From Algoriphagus ornithinivorans (lineage in GTDB: Bacteria; Bacteroidota; Bacteroidia; Cytophagales; Cyclobacteriaceae), in NCBI RefSeq assembly GCF_900115305.1, contig NZ_FOVW01000005.1, positions 1-64,000 of the forward strand: DNA of 64,000 bases. The letters run 5' to 3'. This document shows, piece by piece, positions 35,460 through 44,303 of this stretch. The notes under the pieces are model-generated. The model saw only the letters and a program-made list of their open reading frames with translations. It had not been told where the DNA came from and did not search any database. A program made the translations under genes and the position numbers. The first letter of the stretch is position 1, and each line of letters opens with the position of its first letter.

Positions 35460-37979
35460 ATGATTAACACCTTTATCGGCAACTTAGGCCATTTGATGAC
35501 TATCGTGGCCTTTGTTAGTTCATTGGTTACGGCATTTGCCTATTACAAGTATTTTTCAGCGAATGAGATTGAAAAAGCTAGTTGGCAAAAATTCAGTCGA
35601 ATCAGCTTTTATGTACATGCTGTAGCCAGTGTCTTGGTTGCATTTTCACTTTTTGAAATAATTTACAATCATAGATTCGAATATTTCTACGCATATTCAC
35701 ACTCCAGCAAAGCGCTTCCAGTTCACTACATGATTTCCAGTTTTTGGGAAGGTCAAGAAGGTGCTTTTATCCTTTGGATTTTCTGGAATGTGGTCCTTGG
35801 GCTATTCTTGATTCATACCAACAAGAAATGGGAAGCTCCGGTAATGATTGTCTTCTCTCTGGTTCAGGCCTTCTTAGTATCCATGATTTTGGGAGTTGTA
35901 ATCGGAGATTTAAAATTGGGAAGCTCTCCTTTTATATTGCTAAGAGACGCTACGCAGGCACCCATATTTGAGATGAATCCGGACTTTATACCGGAAGATG
36001 GTACAGGACTTAATCCTTTATTGCAAAATATTTGGATGGTCATTCACCCTCCGACACTTTTCTTGGGTTATGCTTCCACTTTAGTTCCATTTGCATTTCT
36101 GATTGGAGGATTGGTAACCAAAAGATATTCTGAATGGATTCGTCCAGCTCTTCCTTGGGCAATTTTCTCTGCCATGGTCTTGGGAATGGGAATCATCATG
36201 GGAGCCTATTGGGCATATGTGACCTTGAATTTTGGCGGATATTGGAATTGGGATCCTGTTGAAAATGCAGTATATGTACCATGGTTGATCTTGGTGGCCT
36301 CTATACACACAATGATCACTTTTAAGAAAAGTGCGACCGCTTTGAAGACTTCCATAGTCTTGGTCATTCTTTCCTTTATTTTGGTTCTGTATGCCACCTT
36401 CCTTGTAAGGTCAGGCGTCTTAGGAGATGCGTCTGTTCACTCCTTTACTGACTTGGGACTTTCTGGTCAACTATTGATCTATCTGCTTTTCTTCTTATTC
36501 ATTTCAGTATTCCTAGCCATTCGTGCATGGAAGCATATTCCTACCTCTGAAAAGGAAGCATCCATATACTCCCGTGAATTTTGGGTTTTTATTGGAGCCA
36601 CTACCTTAGGCTTGATGGGCTTCCAAGTAATCCTTCCTACATCCATTCCTGCATGGAATGCCTTGGTGGAAAGCTTTGGAGGGATTTCAAATATGGCGCC
36701 CCCTGCCGACCAGGTAGAGTTCTATACTAAATTCCAGCTTTGGTTTGGAGTGGCCATCGCATTGCTCACGGCAGTTGGCCAGTTTTTCTGGTGGCAAAAA
36801 ATGGATAAAAAAGCGTTGAAAGACGCTCTTTTGACACCCTATATAATTTCGGTAGTCATAGCTGCATTGGTAATCGTACTGGCTAAAGTCTATGATTGGA
36901 AATATATGATAATTGTAGTGGCTGGAACATTTACCGTTGTAGCCAATGCGGTGATTTTATCCAAAATTTTGAAAAAATCAACCTTCAAATTGGCTGGTGG
37001 ATCTCTGGCACACATTGGCTTGGGTATGATCTTGATTGGTATCATGTTCAGCTCAGGTTACTCAGATACCATCTCCATCAATATGTCTGGGCTTACCTAT
37101 AGCAATAGCTGGGAGGATGAGTTGAATAAAGAGCACGTGTTGCTTTGGATCAACAAACCAACCCAGATGAAAGACTACACAGTAATCTACCGGGGACGTC
37201 AGAAAAAAGTGGTGGGTATTCCTGAATATGTGCCTGCAAAGATTCTGGAATCAACCGGGAATGTGAATGAAGCTATTGCCCTGGAAGATTATAAAGATTT
37301 CATCAAGAAAGGCGATAAAGTAAATCTGGTTTTGGAAGAAAATGACTACTTCAAGATAGACTACTATCAAAATGAAGTTTTAAAATTCTCCTTAAGCCCC
37401 ATGTCCCAATTCAATCAAAACATGGGAGGTTTGATTTCTTCTCCAGACTCTAAAATTTACTTTGATCGTGACTTGTATACCTACGTGGCTGCAATGAATG
37501 ACTACGAAGATCCGGAGTGGAAAGATGATCAGTTTCATGAGGTTTCTCCAGGTGAACAGTTCCACATTGCGGATTATGTGACCTATTTCGACGGAGCAGA
37601 GGTGTTAAATCAAATCGAGGGATACGCGCTTCAAGAAGGTGATGTAGCCGTGAAAGCCAAGCTTCGGGTTTTGGATTATGATGTGGAGAAAATACTGGAA
37701 CCAACTTTTATCATCCGAAACAATCAAGTTGGTAAACTACCGGTGGTGGACAATGAATTAGGTATCAAAGTGACTTTGGATAATATTCTTCCAGAACAAA
37801 ATAAATTTGTTTTCAAGGTCAATCAATATCAAAAAGACTATGTGGTCATGAAGGCAATTGTAAAGCCTTACATCAATGTACTTTGGATTGGCTCCATTAT
37901 CATGCTGATCGGATTCACCGTCGCCATATTTAGACGATTCGACGAGTTCAAAAAAATGCGAGATAAGGGAATGGAATAA
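35460..37979 (+). CDS. ccmF: cytochrome c haem lyase CcmF
   Basis: 839 residues, the longest product in the window. About 15 membrane helices; the WWD haem motif is GGYWNWDPVENAVYVPWL, and the conserved HPPTLFLGYASTLVPFAF segment precedes it. A periplasmic domain of about 270 residues lies between helices near the C terminus, followed by a last helix (IGSIIMLIGFTVAIF). CcmF ligates haem from CcmE to the CxxCH motif of apocytochromes. CcmG and CcmH, the usual thiol-redox partners, are not adjacent. A terminator closes the operon. Confidence 0.95.
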   Translation: MINTFIGNLGHLMTIVAFVSSLVTAFAYYKYFSANEIEKASWQKFSRISFYVHAVASVLVAFSLFEIIYNHRFEYFYAYSHSSKALPVHYMISSFWEGQEGAFILWIFWNVVLGLFLIHTNKKWEAPVMIVFSLVQAFLVSMILGVVIGDLKLGSSPFILLRDATQAPIFEMNPDFIPEDGTGLNPLLQNIWMVIHPPTLFLGYASTLVPFAFLIGGLVTKRYSEWIRPALPWAIFSAMVLGMGIIMGAYWAYVTLNFGGYWNWDPVENAVYVPWLILVASIHTMITFKKSATALKTSIVLVILSFILVLYATFLVRSGVLGDASVHSFTDLGLSGQLLIYLLFFLFISVFLAIRAWKHIPTSEKEASIYSREFWVFIGATTLGLMGFQVILPTSIPAWNALVESFGGISNMAPPADQVEFYTKFQLWFGVAIALLTAVGQFFWWQKMDKKALKDALLTPYIISVVIAALVIVLAKVYDWKYMIIVVAGTFTVVANAVILSKILKKSTFKLAGGSLAHIGLGMILIGIMFSSGYSDTISINMSGLTYSNSWEDELNKEHVLLWINKPTQMKDYTVIYRGRQKKVVGIPEYVPAKILESTGNVNEAIALEDYKDFIKKGDKVNLVLEENDYFKIDYYQNEVLKFSLSPMSQFNQNMGGLISSPDSKIYFDRDLYTYVAAMNDYEDPEWKDDQFHEVSPGEQFHIADYVTYFDGAEVLNQIEGYALQEGDVAVKAKLRVLDYDVEKILEPTFIIRNNQVGKLPVVDNELGIKVTLDNILPEQNKFVFKVNQYQKDYVVMKAIVKPYINVLWIGSIIMLIGFTVAIFRRFDEFKKMRDKGME

Positions 37980-37998
37980 AAGCCATTACCACACATAC

Positions 37999-38030
37999 AA
38001 AAAGGAGCTTAGCAGCTCCTTTTTTATTTT
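37999..38030 (+). terminator. terminator after ccmF
   Basis: An 11-pair perfect stem, 37999-38009 with 38014-38024 and a four-base loop, followed by T residues. Confidence 0.85.
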
Positions 38031-38108
38031 ATCAGAGGCCTAAAATAAGCTATATTCATCTTCTCAATTAATCTTTTATAAAAACCTATTAGCTAACGGA
38101 AGCCATCT

Positions 38109-38477
38109 ATGAAAATCAGCAAAAAGGACTTTGACCAGATGAAGAAAAAGTATGACGATGAAATCCGAAAGGGCGGAAAAGGTCAGGGTCCAAGTAGAAA
38201 TGTAGATAATCAAACCAATTGGATTTTTTTTGACAGAAAGACGATTGAAGAGCTCTTACAAAAAACAGATCCTGACAAAGGCGGTATCAGAATTTATTTT
38301 ACAGAATACACTGAGGAAACAGCCCAACAACTTTATCCCGACAATCCGGATGATTATATCGGGAGGCTAAACCTTGTCATCTCTCCTGCAAACGCTGAGG
38401 GCACAATGCTGACTCATGCTGGCGTGGAGGAGGAATACTATAATAAGGGGGCTAGTTGCCCTCCCACTTGTGAATAA
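38109..38477 (+). CDS. unknown small protein with C-terminal CPPTC motif
   Basis: 122 residues with no signal peptide or membrane helix. The N-terminal third is basic and helical (MKISKKDFDQMKKKYDDEI). A central region (NWIFFDRKTIEELLQKT, GGIRIYFTEYTEE) looks like an alpha/beta fold, and the chain ends in SCPPTCE with C117 and C121. The Cys pair at the extreme C terminus could bind a metal, form a disulfide or be a modification site; none is shown. It is the first gene of a tight operon with a seven-helix membrane protein, a histidine kinase and a LuxR regulator, with only eight bases to the next gene. Confidence 0.8.
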   Translation: MKISKKDFDQMKKKYDDEIRKGGKGQGPSRNVDNQTNWIFFDRKTIEELLQKTDPDKGGIRIYFTEYTEETAQQLYPDNPDDYIGRLNLVISPANAEGTMLTHAGVEEEYYNKGASCPPTCE

Positions 38478-38485
38478 TTCTGGAT

Positions 38486-39235
38486 GTGATACAGGCACTT
38501 TGGGAAAGAATTCTCTCCAATTACTATCTGGTATCTACCGTCATTCTTGGACTGACCGGAGTCATCCTTTTTATCTTTCTTCCAAGACAGAAAAAAGCGA
38601 AACCACAATTCTATCTGCCATTTCTTATTTTAGTTTTAGTGGTTTTTTATGAAATCTTAGCTGTCAATATGATAGTCAATAAGCCTTTAAATGAAAGGAT
38701 TCACTATCTATTGACATCTGATCCGTATAAGGGGTGGAACTCTTGGGTATTCAATATTTTCAATTACCTGCTTTCAAAAATTTTATTTTTACTACTAATC
38801 CGGGTAAACCTTAAAAATCCAACCAGAAGAAAAATAGTGCACTTCTTAATTGGAATCCTAATCCTGGGAGGTATTGTTTTAACAATTTCAGGAATCGAAA
38901 AAATTCACGAACCTCAACCGATCTTTTATTTTATCAGCAACATTACTCTCATAATAGCCAGCGGATTCTTTTTCATGGATTTAATATCAGAAGACTATTT
39001 TTTGTCTCTTAATCCAGTACAGTTCCTTCCTTTTTGGTACATCTCTTTGATCTTATTTCAATCAGCTTTAACATTATTGGCAGACGTGGCATTTGAATAT
39101 TTAGCTTTTAATCGGGTAGATATTTATTTTCTGTTTAATTACACATCTATGATTTTGTACTTTTTACTATCGATAGTCTTTAATACCCTCTTTTATTTAG
39201 GTAGAAACAATTTTCTAAAAAACTCGGAAATCTGA
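38486..39235 (+). CDS. seven-helix membrane protein, putative sensor component
   Basis: 249 residues, GTG start at 38486 (an ATG two bases earlier is followed at once by a stop). Seven hydrophobic segments are seen at about 13-32, 43-62, 88-107, 117-135, 145-165, 178-201 and 210-236, with a longer loop between the second and third. I do not recognise the family. Its stop overlaps the kinase start by one base (TGATG). The kinase has only one membrane helix and no sensor domain, so this protein is a good candidate for the separate sensing subunit; that is inference from coupling. Confidence 0.78.
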   Translation: MIQALWERILSNYYLVSTVILGLTGVILFIFLPRQKKAKPQFYLPFLILVLVVFYEILAVNMIVNKPLNERIHYLLTSDPYKGWNSWVFNIFNYLLSKILFLLLIRVNLKNPTRRKIVHFLIGILILGGIVLTISGIEKIHEPQPIFYFISNITLIIASGFFFMDLISEDYFLSLNPVQFLPFWYISLILFQSALTLLADVAFEYLAFNRVDIYFLFNYTSMILYFLLSIVFNTLFYLGRNNFLKNSEI

Positions 39236-39990
39236 TGGGCGGAGAAGACAGTCAAATCTTATTTATATTATTCTCAGGAGTATTTCTGGCTGCTGTGATG
39301 GCCACTTTTGTTGTTGCGATGGTAATTTTACACAGGCAGCGGCAAGTTCAGAATAAGCAAAAGGTAGAACAGCTCAAGGTCGAATTTGAAAAAACTATGT
39401 TGAATATTGAAAACGAAATTCAACAGGAAACGCTTAACCATATCGGAAGGGAATTACATGACAATATCGGTCAATTGCTTTCACTTTCTAAGCTTTATTT
39501 GGGCTCATCCAAACCCGAAAGACAGGCTGAGGGGAAAGAATTGATTTCAAAAACTATCACTGAGGTCAGAAGCCTTTCTAAATCTTTGAATTTGGACTGG
39601 GTGGAAAATTTAAATTTGGAGGAGTTTATTCAAGAGCAATTAGATAAAATTGAGGCATCGGGATATTGCAAGACTGAATTTGTTGCAAATCATCTCCACT
39701 GGGAACCTAGCAAAGAGCAAAAAATGATCTTGATCCGTGTGATTCAGGAATGCCTCAACAATGCTATTAAACACGCTTCACCTGAAACTATTACCATAAC
39801 TCTTGACTCTTCAGGAACCGAAAAATTCATCCAGATCAAAGATGATGGGAAAGGCTTTGATTCCAGTATCGCTTCCACCGGCAGTGGAATGACCAATCTA
39901 AAAAAGCGAATGGAAACTATAGGAGGAAAATTCCATCTTCAGTCTATCCCAGGAAAAGGCACCGAAATAAAACTCCTTTTGCCAGTTTAA
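39235..39990 (+). CDS. histidine kinase of the NarX/LytS-like (HisKA_3) type without sensor domain
   Basis: 251 residues. One N-terminal membrane helix (about 8-32) is followed by a coiled-coil-like charged segment. The dimerisation/phospho-acceptor motif is GRELHDNIGQLLSLS with H75, then the HATPase domain (IQECLNNAIKHASP, IKDDGKGFD, GSGMTNLKKRMETIGG). There is no periplasmic or PAS domain. The start overlaps the seven-helix gene by one base, and the LuxR-type regulator gene follows after 36 bases. It therefore likely phosphorylates that regulator in response to a signal gathered by the membrane partner. Confidence 0.93.
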   Translation: MGGEDSQILFILFSGVFLAAVMATFVVAMVILHRQRQVQNKQKVEQLKVEFEKTMLNIENEIQQETLNHIGRELHDNIGQLLSLSKLYLGSSKPERQAEGKELISKTITEVRSLSKSLNLDWVENLNLEEFIQEQLDKIEASGYCKTEFVANHLHWEPSKEQKMILIRVIQECLNNAIKHASPETITITLDSSGTEKFIQIKDDGKGFDSSIASTGSGMTNLKKRMETIGGKFHLQSIPGKGTEIKLLLPV

Positions 39991-40026
39991 TATTTTAGGT
40001 TTAACTTCGATTTCACCCTGACTACC

Positions 40027-40653
40027 ATGATTCGTATAGCTATTGCAGACGACCATACCTTATTTGCCAAAGGAATTGAAGGCCTTCTTGAGGAACACGA
40101 AGACCTAGAAGTACTTGGACTTTTTAGCAATGGAAAAGAACTGGTGGACTTTTTGGAAACTAGCAAAGTCGACGTAGTACTTACCGATCTCAACATGCCC
40201 ATTTTGAATGGTTTTGGGGTGTTATCATCAGTAAAGGAAGGTAATTCTCAAACCAAGGTAATTGTACTTTCCATGTACGATGAGGAGAAAATCTATAAAG
40301 AATCCATAGATAAAGGGGCTGACGGATTTGTTCTGAAAGATGCTGACCCAGATGAACTGGTCTTTACCATCCGAGAAGTCCATGAAGGGCGGCATGTATT
40401 AAATTTTGATCGAGTAATCGAGCAGGCGCGCCCCAATGCATTTTTTGACTCCTTTAGAGATAAATACCGCTTGTCCAGAAGGGAAATTGAAATAATTAAA
40501 TTAATCAAAGAAGGTCTGACCAATAAGGATATTGCTGAAGAATTAGGCCTAAGCCAAAGCACGGTAGAGACACACAGAAAAAACATCCACAATAAACTCG
40601 GGGTAAGCTCGAGAGTAGAACTGGTCAATAAAGCCCACGAAATGAACCTGTGA
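40027..40653 (+). CDS. NarL/LuxR-family response regulator
   Basis: 208 residues. The receiver domain has acidic residues at 8-9, phospho-acceptor D54 (VLTDLNMP) and a lysine in VLKDAD. The C-terminal LuxR-type helix-turn-helix is LSRREIEIIKLIKEGLTNKD followed by IAEELGLSQSTVETHRKNI. It pairs with the HisKA_3 kinase encoded just upstream. Its stop overlaps the start of the oxidoreductase gene by one base, so that enzyme may be part of its output or simply carried in the operon. Confidence 0.94.
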   Translation: MIRIAIADDHTLFAKGIEGLLEEHEDLEVLGLFSNGKELVDFLETSKVDVVLTDLNMPILNGFGVLSSVKEGNSQTKVIVLSMYDEEKIYKESIDKGADGFVLKDADPDELVFTIREVHEGRHVLNFDRVIEQARPNAFFDSFRDKYRLSRREIEIIKLIKEGLTNKDIAEELGLSQSTVETHRKNIHNKLGVSSRVELVNKAHEMNL

Positions 40654-41705
40654 TGAAATTATTCTCCCCAATACGTACTGCAATTGTAGGATTCGGCTCC
40701 GTTGCTGAAAAAATGCATGCCCCGCTAATCGATGTATGCCCGGATTTAGATTTAGCAGCTGTAGTGGAAAGAAATTCCAACCGCTGTGAGCAAAAATATC
40801 CTAAGGTTCAAACTTACAGGAGCTTGGAATCATTGCTAGAACAGGATGGGGCAGACCTAATTGTCATTACCACTCCCAATGAATTTCACTTTCCCATGGC
40901 CAAAATGGCCTTAAATGCCGGAAAACATGTAGTGGTCGATAAGCCTGTTACCATCTATTCTCATGAGGCGGAAGAACTTCAGCAACTTGCAAAAGATAAA
41001 AACCTAATCTGCTCAGTGTTTCATAACCGTAGGTTTGATGGAGATTTCCTAACGCTTCAAGAAATATTGAAGCAAGATTTGTTGGGTAGAATCGTGTATT
41101 TAGAGTCTCATTTTGATCGGTTCAGACCTCAAGTTTCTGAAAACTGGAGGGAAAAAGAAGTTCCTGGAAATGGAATCACCTACGATTTAGGCTCGCATTT
41201 AATTGACCAAGTGGTCCTAGCTTTTGGAGCGCCAAAAAGTATTTTTGCAGATATCAGAAAACAAAGAACTCACGCTGTTGCAGATGACTATTTTGATATC
41301 ACACTAGACTATGGAGATAAAAAAGCCCGGGTGACCGCAGGAGTCTTAGTCAATGCCCCCACTCCCAAATTTCTCCTTCTTGGGGAAAAAGGCTCTTATC
41401 AAAAATTCGGATTGGATGTTCAAGAAGCTGCATTCAAGGCAAACATTCGCCCTGAAGGAAATGACTGGGGGGTGGAACCAGAAGAACGCTGGGGGAACCT
41501 GTATCTCGAAAATGAGAGTAGAGTCTATCCAACTCTGAAAGGGGACTATAGAATTTTTTATCAAAATGTGGCTGACGCGATTTTGAAAGAAAAAGAGCTA
41601 TTAGTTCAAGTGCCTCAAACCATCAGCGTCCTAAAGCTGATCGAAGCTTCGTTTAAAAGTTCAAAAGAAAACAGACCTATTCTTAGAGAAGAAGGACTCT
41701 GGTAA
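40653..41705 (+). CDS. Gfo/Idh/MocA family oxidoreductase
   Basis: About 350 residues. An N-terminal Rossmann domain (AIVGFGSVAEKMHAPLI) for NAD(P), the EKP-equivalent motif VDKPVTIY with the catalytic-region lysine, then the C-terminal alpha/beta domain with GITYDLGSHLIDQ. These enzymes oxidise or reduce sugars, inositols and related compounds; the substrate is unknown. The ATG at 40653 overlaps the stop of the regulator gene; a GTG one codon earlier is possible. It is the last gene of the signalling operon; no convincing hairpin follows. Confidence 0.9.
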   Translation: MKLFSPIRTAIVGFGSVAEKMHAPLIDVCPDLDLAAVVERNSNRCEQKYPKVQTYRSLESLLEQDGADLIVITTPNEFHFPMAKMALNAGKHVVVDKPVTIYSHEAEELQQLAKDKNLICSVFHNRRFDGDFLTLQEILKQDLLGRIVYLESHFDRFRPQVSENWREKEVPGNGITYDLGSHLIDQVVLAFGAPKSIFADIRKQRTHAVADDYFDITLDYGDKKARVTAGVLVNAPTPKFLLLGEKGSYQKFGLDVQEAAFKANIRPEGNDWGVEPEERWGNLYLENESRVYPTLKGDYRIFYQNVADAILKEKELLVQVPQTISVLKLIEASFKSSKENRPILREEGLW

Positions 41706-41763
41706 TATCACTTACACTTTTTTCAATAGTAAATTACCCTTTCTTTTTTTGTCAAGCTGAAGA

Positions 41764-42717
41764 TCAAAAAGGTAATTTCCCCAAATCCACATTCCCACCG
41801 GAAAGAATAATACCTACTTTTTTGCCTGCAAATTTTTCCTTATTGGCCAATAATGCAGCGAGAGGTACTGCGCATGAAGGTTCTATTACGATTTTCATGC
41901 GCTCATATATCATTCTCATTGCTTCGATAATCTGTGGATCAGTGGCTAGGAAAATATCCTTTACATATTTCTTGATCAACTCAAAATTCAATACCCCTAC
42001 TGAGGTCAAAAGGCCATCGGCAATGGTATTCGGTTTGGTTTGAGGGATAATATGTCCTGCTTTTAAAGATCTGTAAGCATCATCTGCTCCACTGGGCTCA
42101 GCTCCATAAATAATAATTTCCTCATCCCAATAATGGGTTAAAAGTGCTGTACCTCCCAACAAGCCGCCTCCACCAACTGGAGCCATTATTATTTCCAAAT
42201 CCGGTTGGTCCTCTAAAAACTCCAAAGCACAGGTCGCCTGTCCTTCAATAACATCCATAAAATCATAAGGTGGAATGAAAGTGGCTCCTGTCTCTTGAAC
42301 CACCTTCTCCAGAGTTGTTTCTCTTGCTTGAAGATTTGGCTCGCACTCAATTATCTCACCTCCATAGCCTTTGACCGCCTTTTTTTTGATTTCGGGAGCA
42401 TTGGATGGCATGACTATATAGGCTGGAATACCCGCCACTTTTGCTGCACGGGCCAAAGCTGCTGCATGATTTCCGCTACTGTGAGTAGCAACTCCCTTGG
42501 ATTTTTGCTCTGGTTTTAATTTCAATACAGCATTGGCAGCTCCTCTTGCTTTGAAAGCCCCTACTTTCTGGAAATTTTCACATTTGAAATAAATCTCACA
42601 TCCTGCAATTTCATTGATGGCAGTGGATGTTAATATAGGCGTGCGATGGACAAAATTTTTGATCTTGACCAAGGCATGGCGGATATCATTGAGGGTAGGA
42701 AACTCTTGCTCTTTCAT
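41764..42717 (-). CDS. threonine/serine dehydratase (PLP fold type II)
   Basis: 317 residues. Deaminates L-threonine to 2-oxobutanoate or acts as a serine dehydratase/racemase. The PLP lysine is in KVGAFKARGA (K56), the substrate loop is SSGNHAAAL, and the phosphate-binding glycines are in VGGGGLLGG. It lacks the regulatory ACT domain of biosynthetic IlvA, so the catabolic or serine-racemase-like group fits best. It is transcribed alone. Confidence 0.9.
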   Translation of the reverse strand: MKEQEFPTLNDIRHALVKIKNFVHRTPILTSTAINEIAGCEIYFKCENFQKVGAFKARGAANAVLKLKPEQKSKGVATHSSGNHAAALARAAKVAGIPAYIVMPSNAPEIKKKAVKGYGGEIIECEPNLQARETTLEKVVQETGATFIPPYDFMDVIEGQATCALEFLEDQPDLEIIMAPVGGGGLLGGTALLTHYWDEEIIIYGAEPSGADDAYRSLKAGHIIPQTKPNTIADGLLTSVGVLNFELIKKYVKDIFLATDPQIIEAMRMIYERMKIVIEPSCAVPLAALLANKEKFAGKKVGIILSGGNVDLGKLPF

Positions 42718-42802
42718 AATTGAAAATTAGGAACCTTCAACCAAAAATCAGGATTTTGAGAGGATTATTTTTAGGTGAATCCAAAATCTGCTTTCTTCGG
42801 AT

Positions 42803-43465
42803 ATGAATTGGAAAGCATATGATTTTTTCCCTGTAATGGGAACAGCCCTAAACAGAGATAATACACTTCCTCTGGACTTTAGTCCAGCTAATACCCTTCT
42901 GGAAAATGTGAACCTAAGCGACACTTCTGAGTTTGATCAATTTGTGTTTGAACAACTCAAAACAAAAGGAAAGCAGTTTGGAATAGGCGGATATATGGAA
43001 CAGCGGGCCATTTATCGCAGATCAGAGGTATTTGCCACGGATGAAGCTGATTTCAGAAATATCCACTTGGGAATTGATATATGGACTGAGGCAGGAGCGC
43101 CTATTTACGCGCCCTATTCAGGAAAAATCCACAGCTTCCAGGATAATGAAGGTTTTGGGAATTATGGCCCTACCATCATTTTAGAGCATGACTTGGATGG
43201 CACCCAGCTTTTCAGTTTGTATGGCCATTTAGCAATGATAGATTTAAAAGGCCTCCAAATAGGTCAAGAAATACAAAAAGGAGAGGCATTCTGTCACGTG
43301 GGTCCCTATCCTGAAAATGGGGATTGGCCTCCACATTTACACTTTCAACTGATGTGGGATATGATGGGAAATCAGGGTGACTTTCCCGGGGTAGCTTCGA
43401 AAAAAGATTTAGAACACTATCAAAAGATTTGTCCCGATCCGAATTTCATATTACGGTTTGAGTAA
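42803..43465 (+). CDS. M23 family (LytM-like) metallopeptidase without signal peptide
   Basis: 220 residues. The M23 zinc site is complete: H88 and D92 in NIHLGID, H142 in YGHLA, and H178 and H180 in PPHLHFQ. Surrounding motifs (AGAPIYAPYSGKI, GFGNYGPTIILEH) are typical of peptidoglycan endopeptidases. Yet the N terminus (MNWKAYDFFPVMG) has no signal peptide or membrane helix and no binding repeats. So it is either cytosolic, acting on a non-murein peptide, or exported another way. It converges with coaX with two bases between the ends. Confidence 0.88.
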   Translation: MNWKAYDFFPVMGTALNRDNTLPLDFSPANTLLENVNLSDTSEFDQFVFEQLKTKGKQFGIGGYMEQRAIYRRSEVFATDEADFRNIHLGIDIWTEAGAPIYAPYSGKIHSFQDNEGFGNYGPTIILEHDLDGTQLFSLYGHLAMIDLKGLQIGQEIQKGEAFCHVGPYPENGDWPPHLHFQLMWDMMGNQGDFPGVASKKDLEHYQKICPDPNFILRFE

Positions 43466-43467
43466 GT

Positions 43468-44238
43468 TCAAAGATTTGACAAAGTCATTAATCTGAGACC
43501 CTCCAAAGTCAGATTTTTGTCAATCGTATCAAACTCTTGTTCCAGTGAGGTCAGAATTTCTGATAGACCTCCGGTTGCAACTACCTTGAAATCCAATTGA
43601 GCCTCTTTTCGAATGGTTTCTAGCATTCCTTTGACTAAACCTGTGTATCCGTAAAGGATTCCAGCCTGAATTGCATGAACTGTGTTTTTTCCAATAGCTG
43701 ATTCGGGAAGCTTCAAGTCTACATCGGGTAATTTGGAGGTATTCATAAATAAAGCCTTGATGGCTGTACGTAGTCCTGGAACAATATTTACCCCCATTAT
43801 TTCTCCAGAATCATCCAAAATTGTAAAAGTTAGAGCCGTACCAAAGTCCACTACGATGCAGGCATTTTTAAATTTATACCAAGCGGCAAGTCCATTGCAC
43901 ATCAAGTCAGTACCCATTTCCTGAGGTCTTTTGGTCTTAATCGGTAGCTTGGAATAGCTGTTTGGAGAGATCAGATAAGGCTCTAGACCAAAGTAATTTT
44001 TACAAAAATCAATGAGAATTTGATTGATTTCCGGAACTACAGAGCTCATTCCTATTTGCTTAATTGTGTCAGGAGTCAAGTTGTGCTCCAAAAAATAGAC
44101 AGGAACTTTTTTCCCCAATTGGGAAATTAATTTGGAAGTCTTGGTTTCCAACCTAAAATGATTGGTCCATTTTCCCGTTTTTTTATCAAAAAGCGCAAAA
44201 ACCACATTGGAATTGCCGGCATCAATGGCTAGAAACAT
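43468..44238 (-). CDS. coaX: type III pantothenate kinase
   Basis: 256 residues. Phosphorylates pantothenate, the first committed step of CoA synthesis. Type III signatures are the N-terminal phosphate loop LAIDAGNSNVVFALFD, the KRPQEMGTDLMCNGLAAW segment, VVDFGTALTFTILD and GLVKGMLETIRKE. This type does not respond to CoA feedback. It complements panC and panD, found about 11 kb away in this window. It diverges from a GNAT gene. Confidence 0.95.
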   Translation of the reverse strand: MFLAIDAGNSNVVFALFDKKTGKWTNHFRLETKTSKLISQLGKKVPVYFLEHNLTPDTIKQIGMSSVVPEINQILIDFCKNYFGLEPYLISPNSYSKLPIKTKRPQEMGTDLMCNGLAAWYKFKNACIVVDFGTALTFTILDDSGEIMGVNIVPGLRTAIKALFMNTSKLPDVDLKLPESAIGKNTVHAIQAGILYGYTGLVKGMLETIRKEAQLDFKVVATGGLSEILTSLEQEFDTIDKNLTLEGLRLMTLSNL

Positions 44239-44303
44239 GCTTTATTCAGGTTTTGACTAATTTAGGCTTTCAATTGAGGAAAATCCAAAAACAGAACACA
44301 ATT

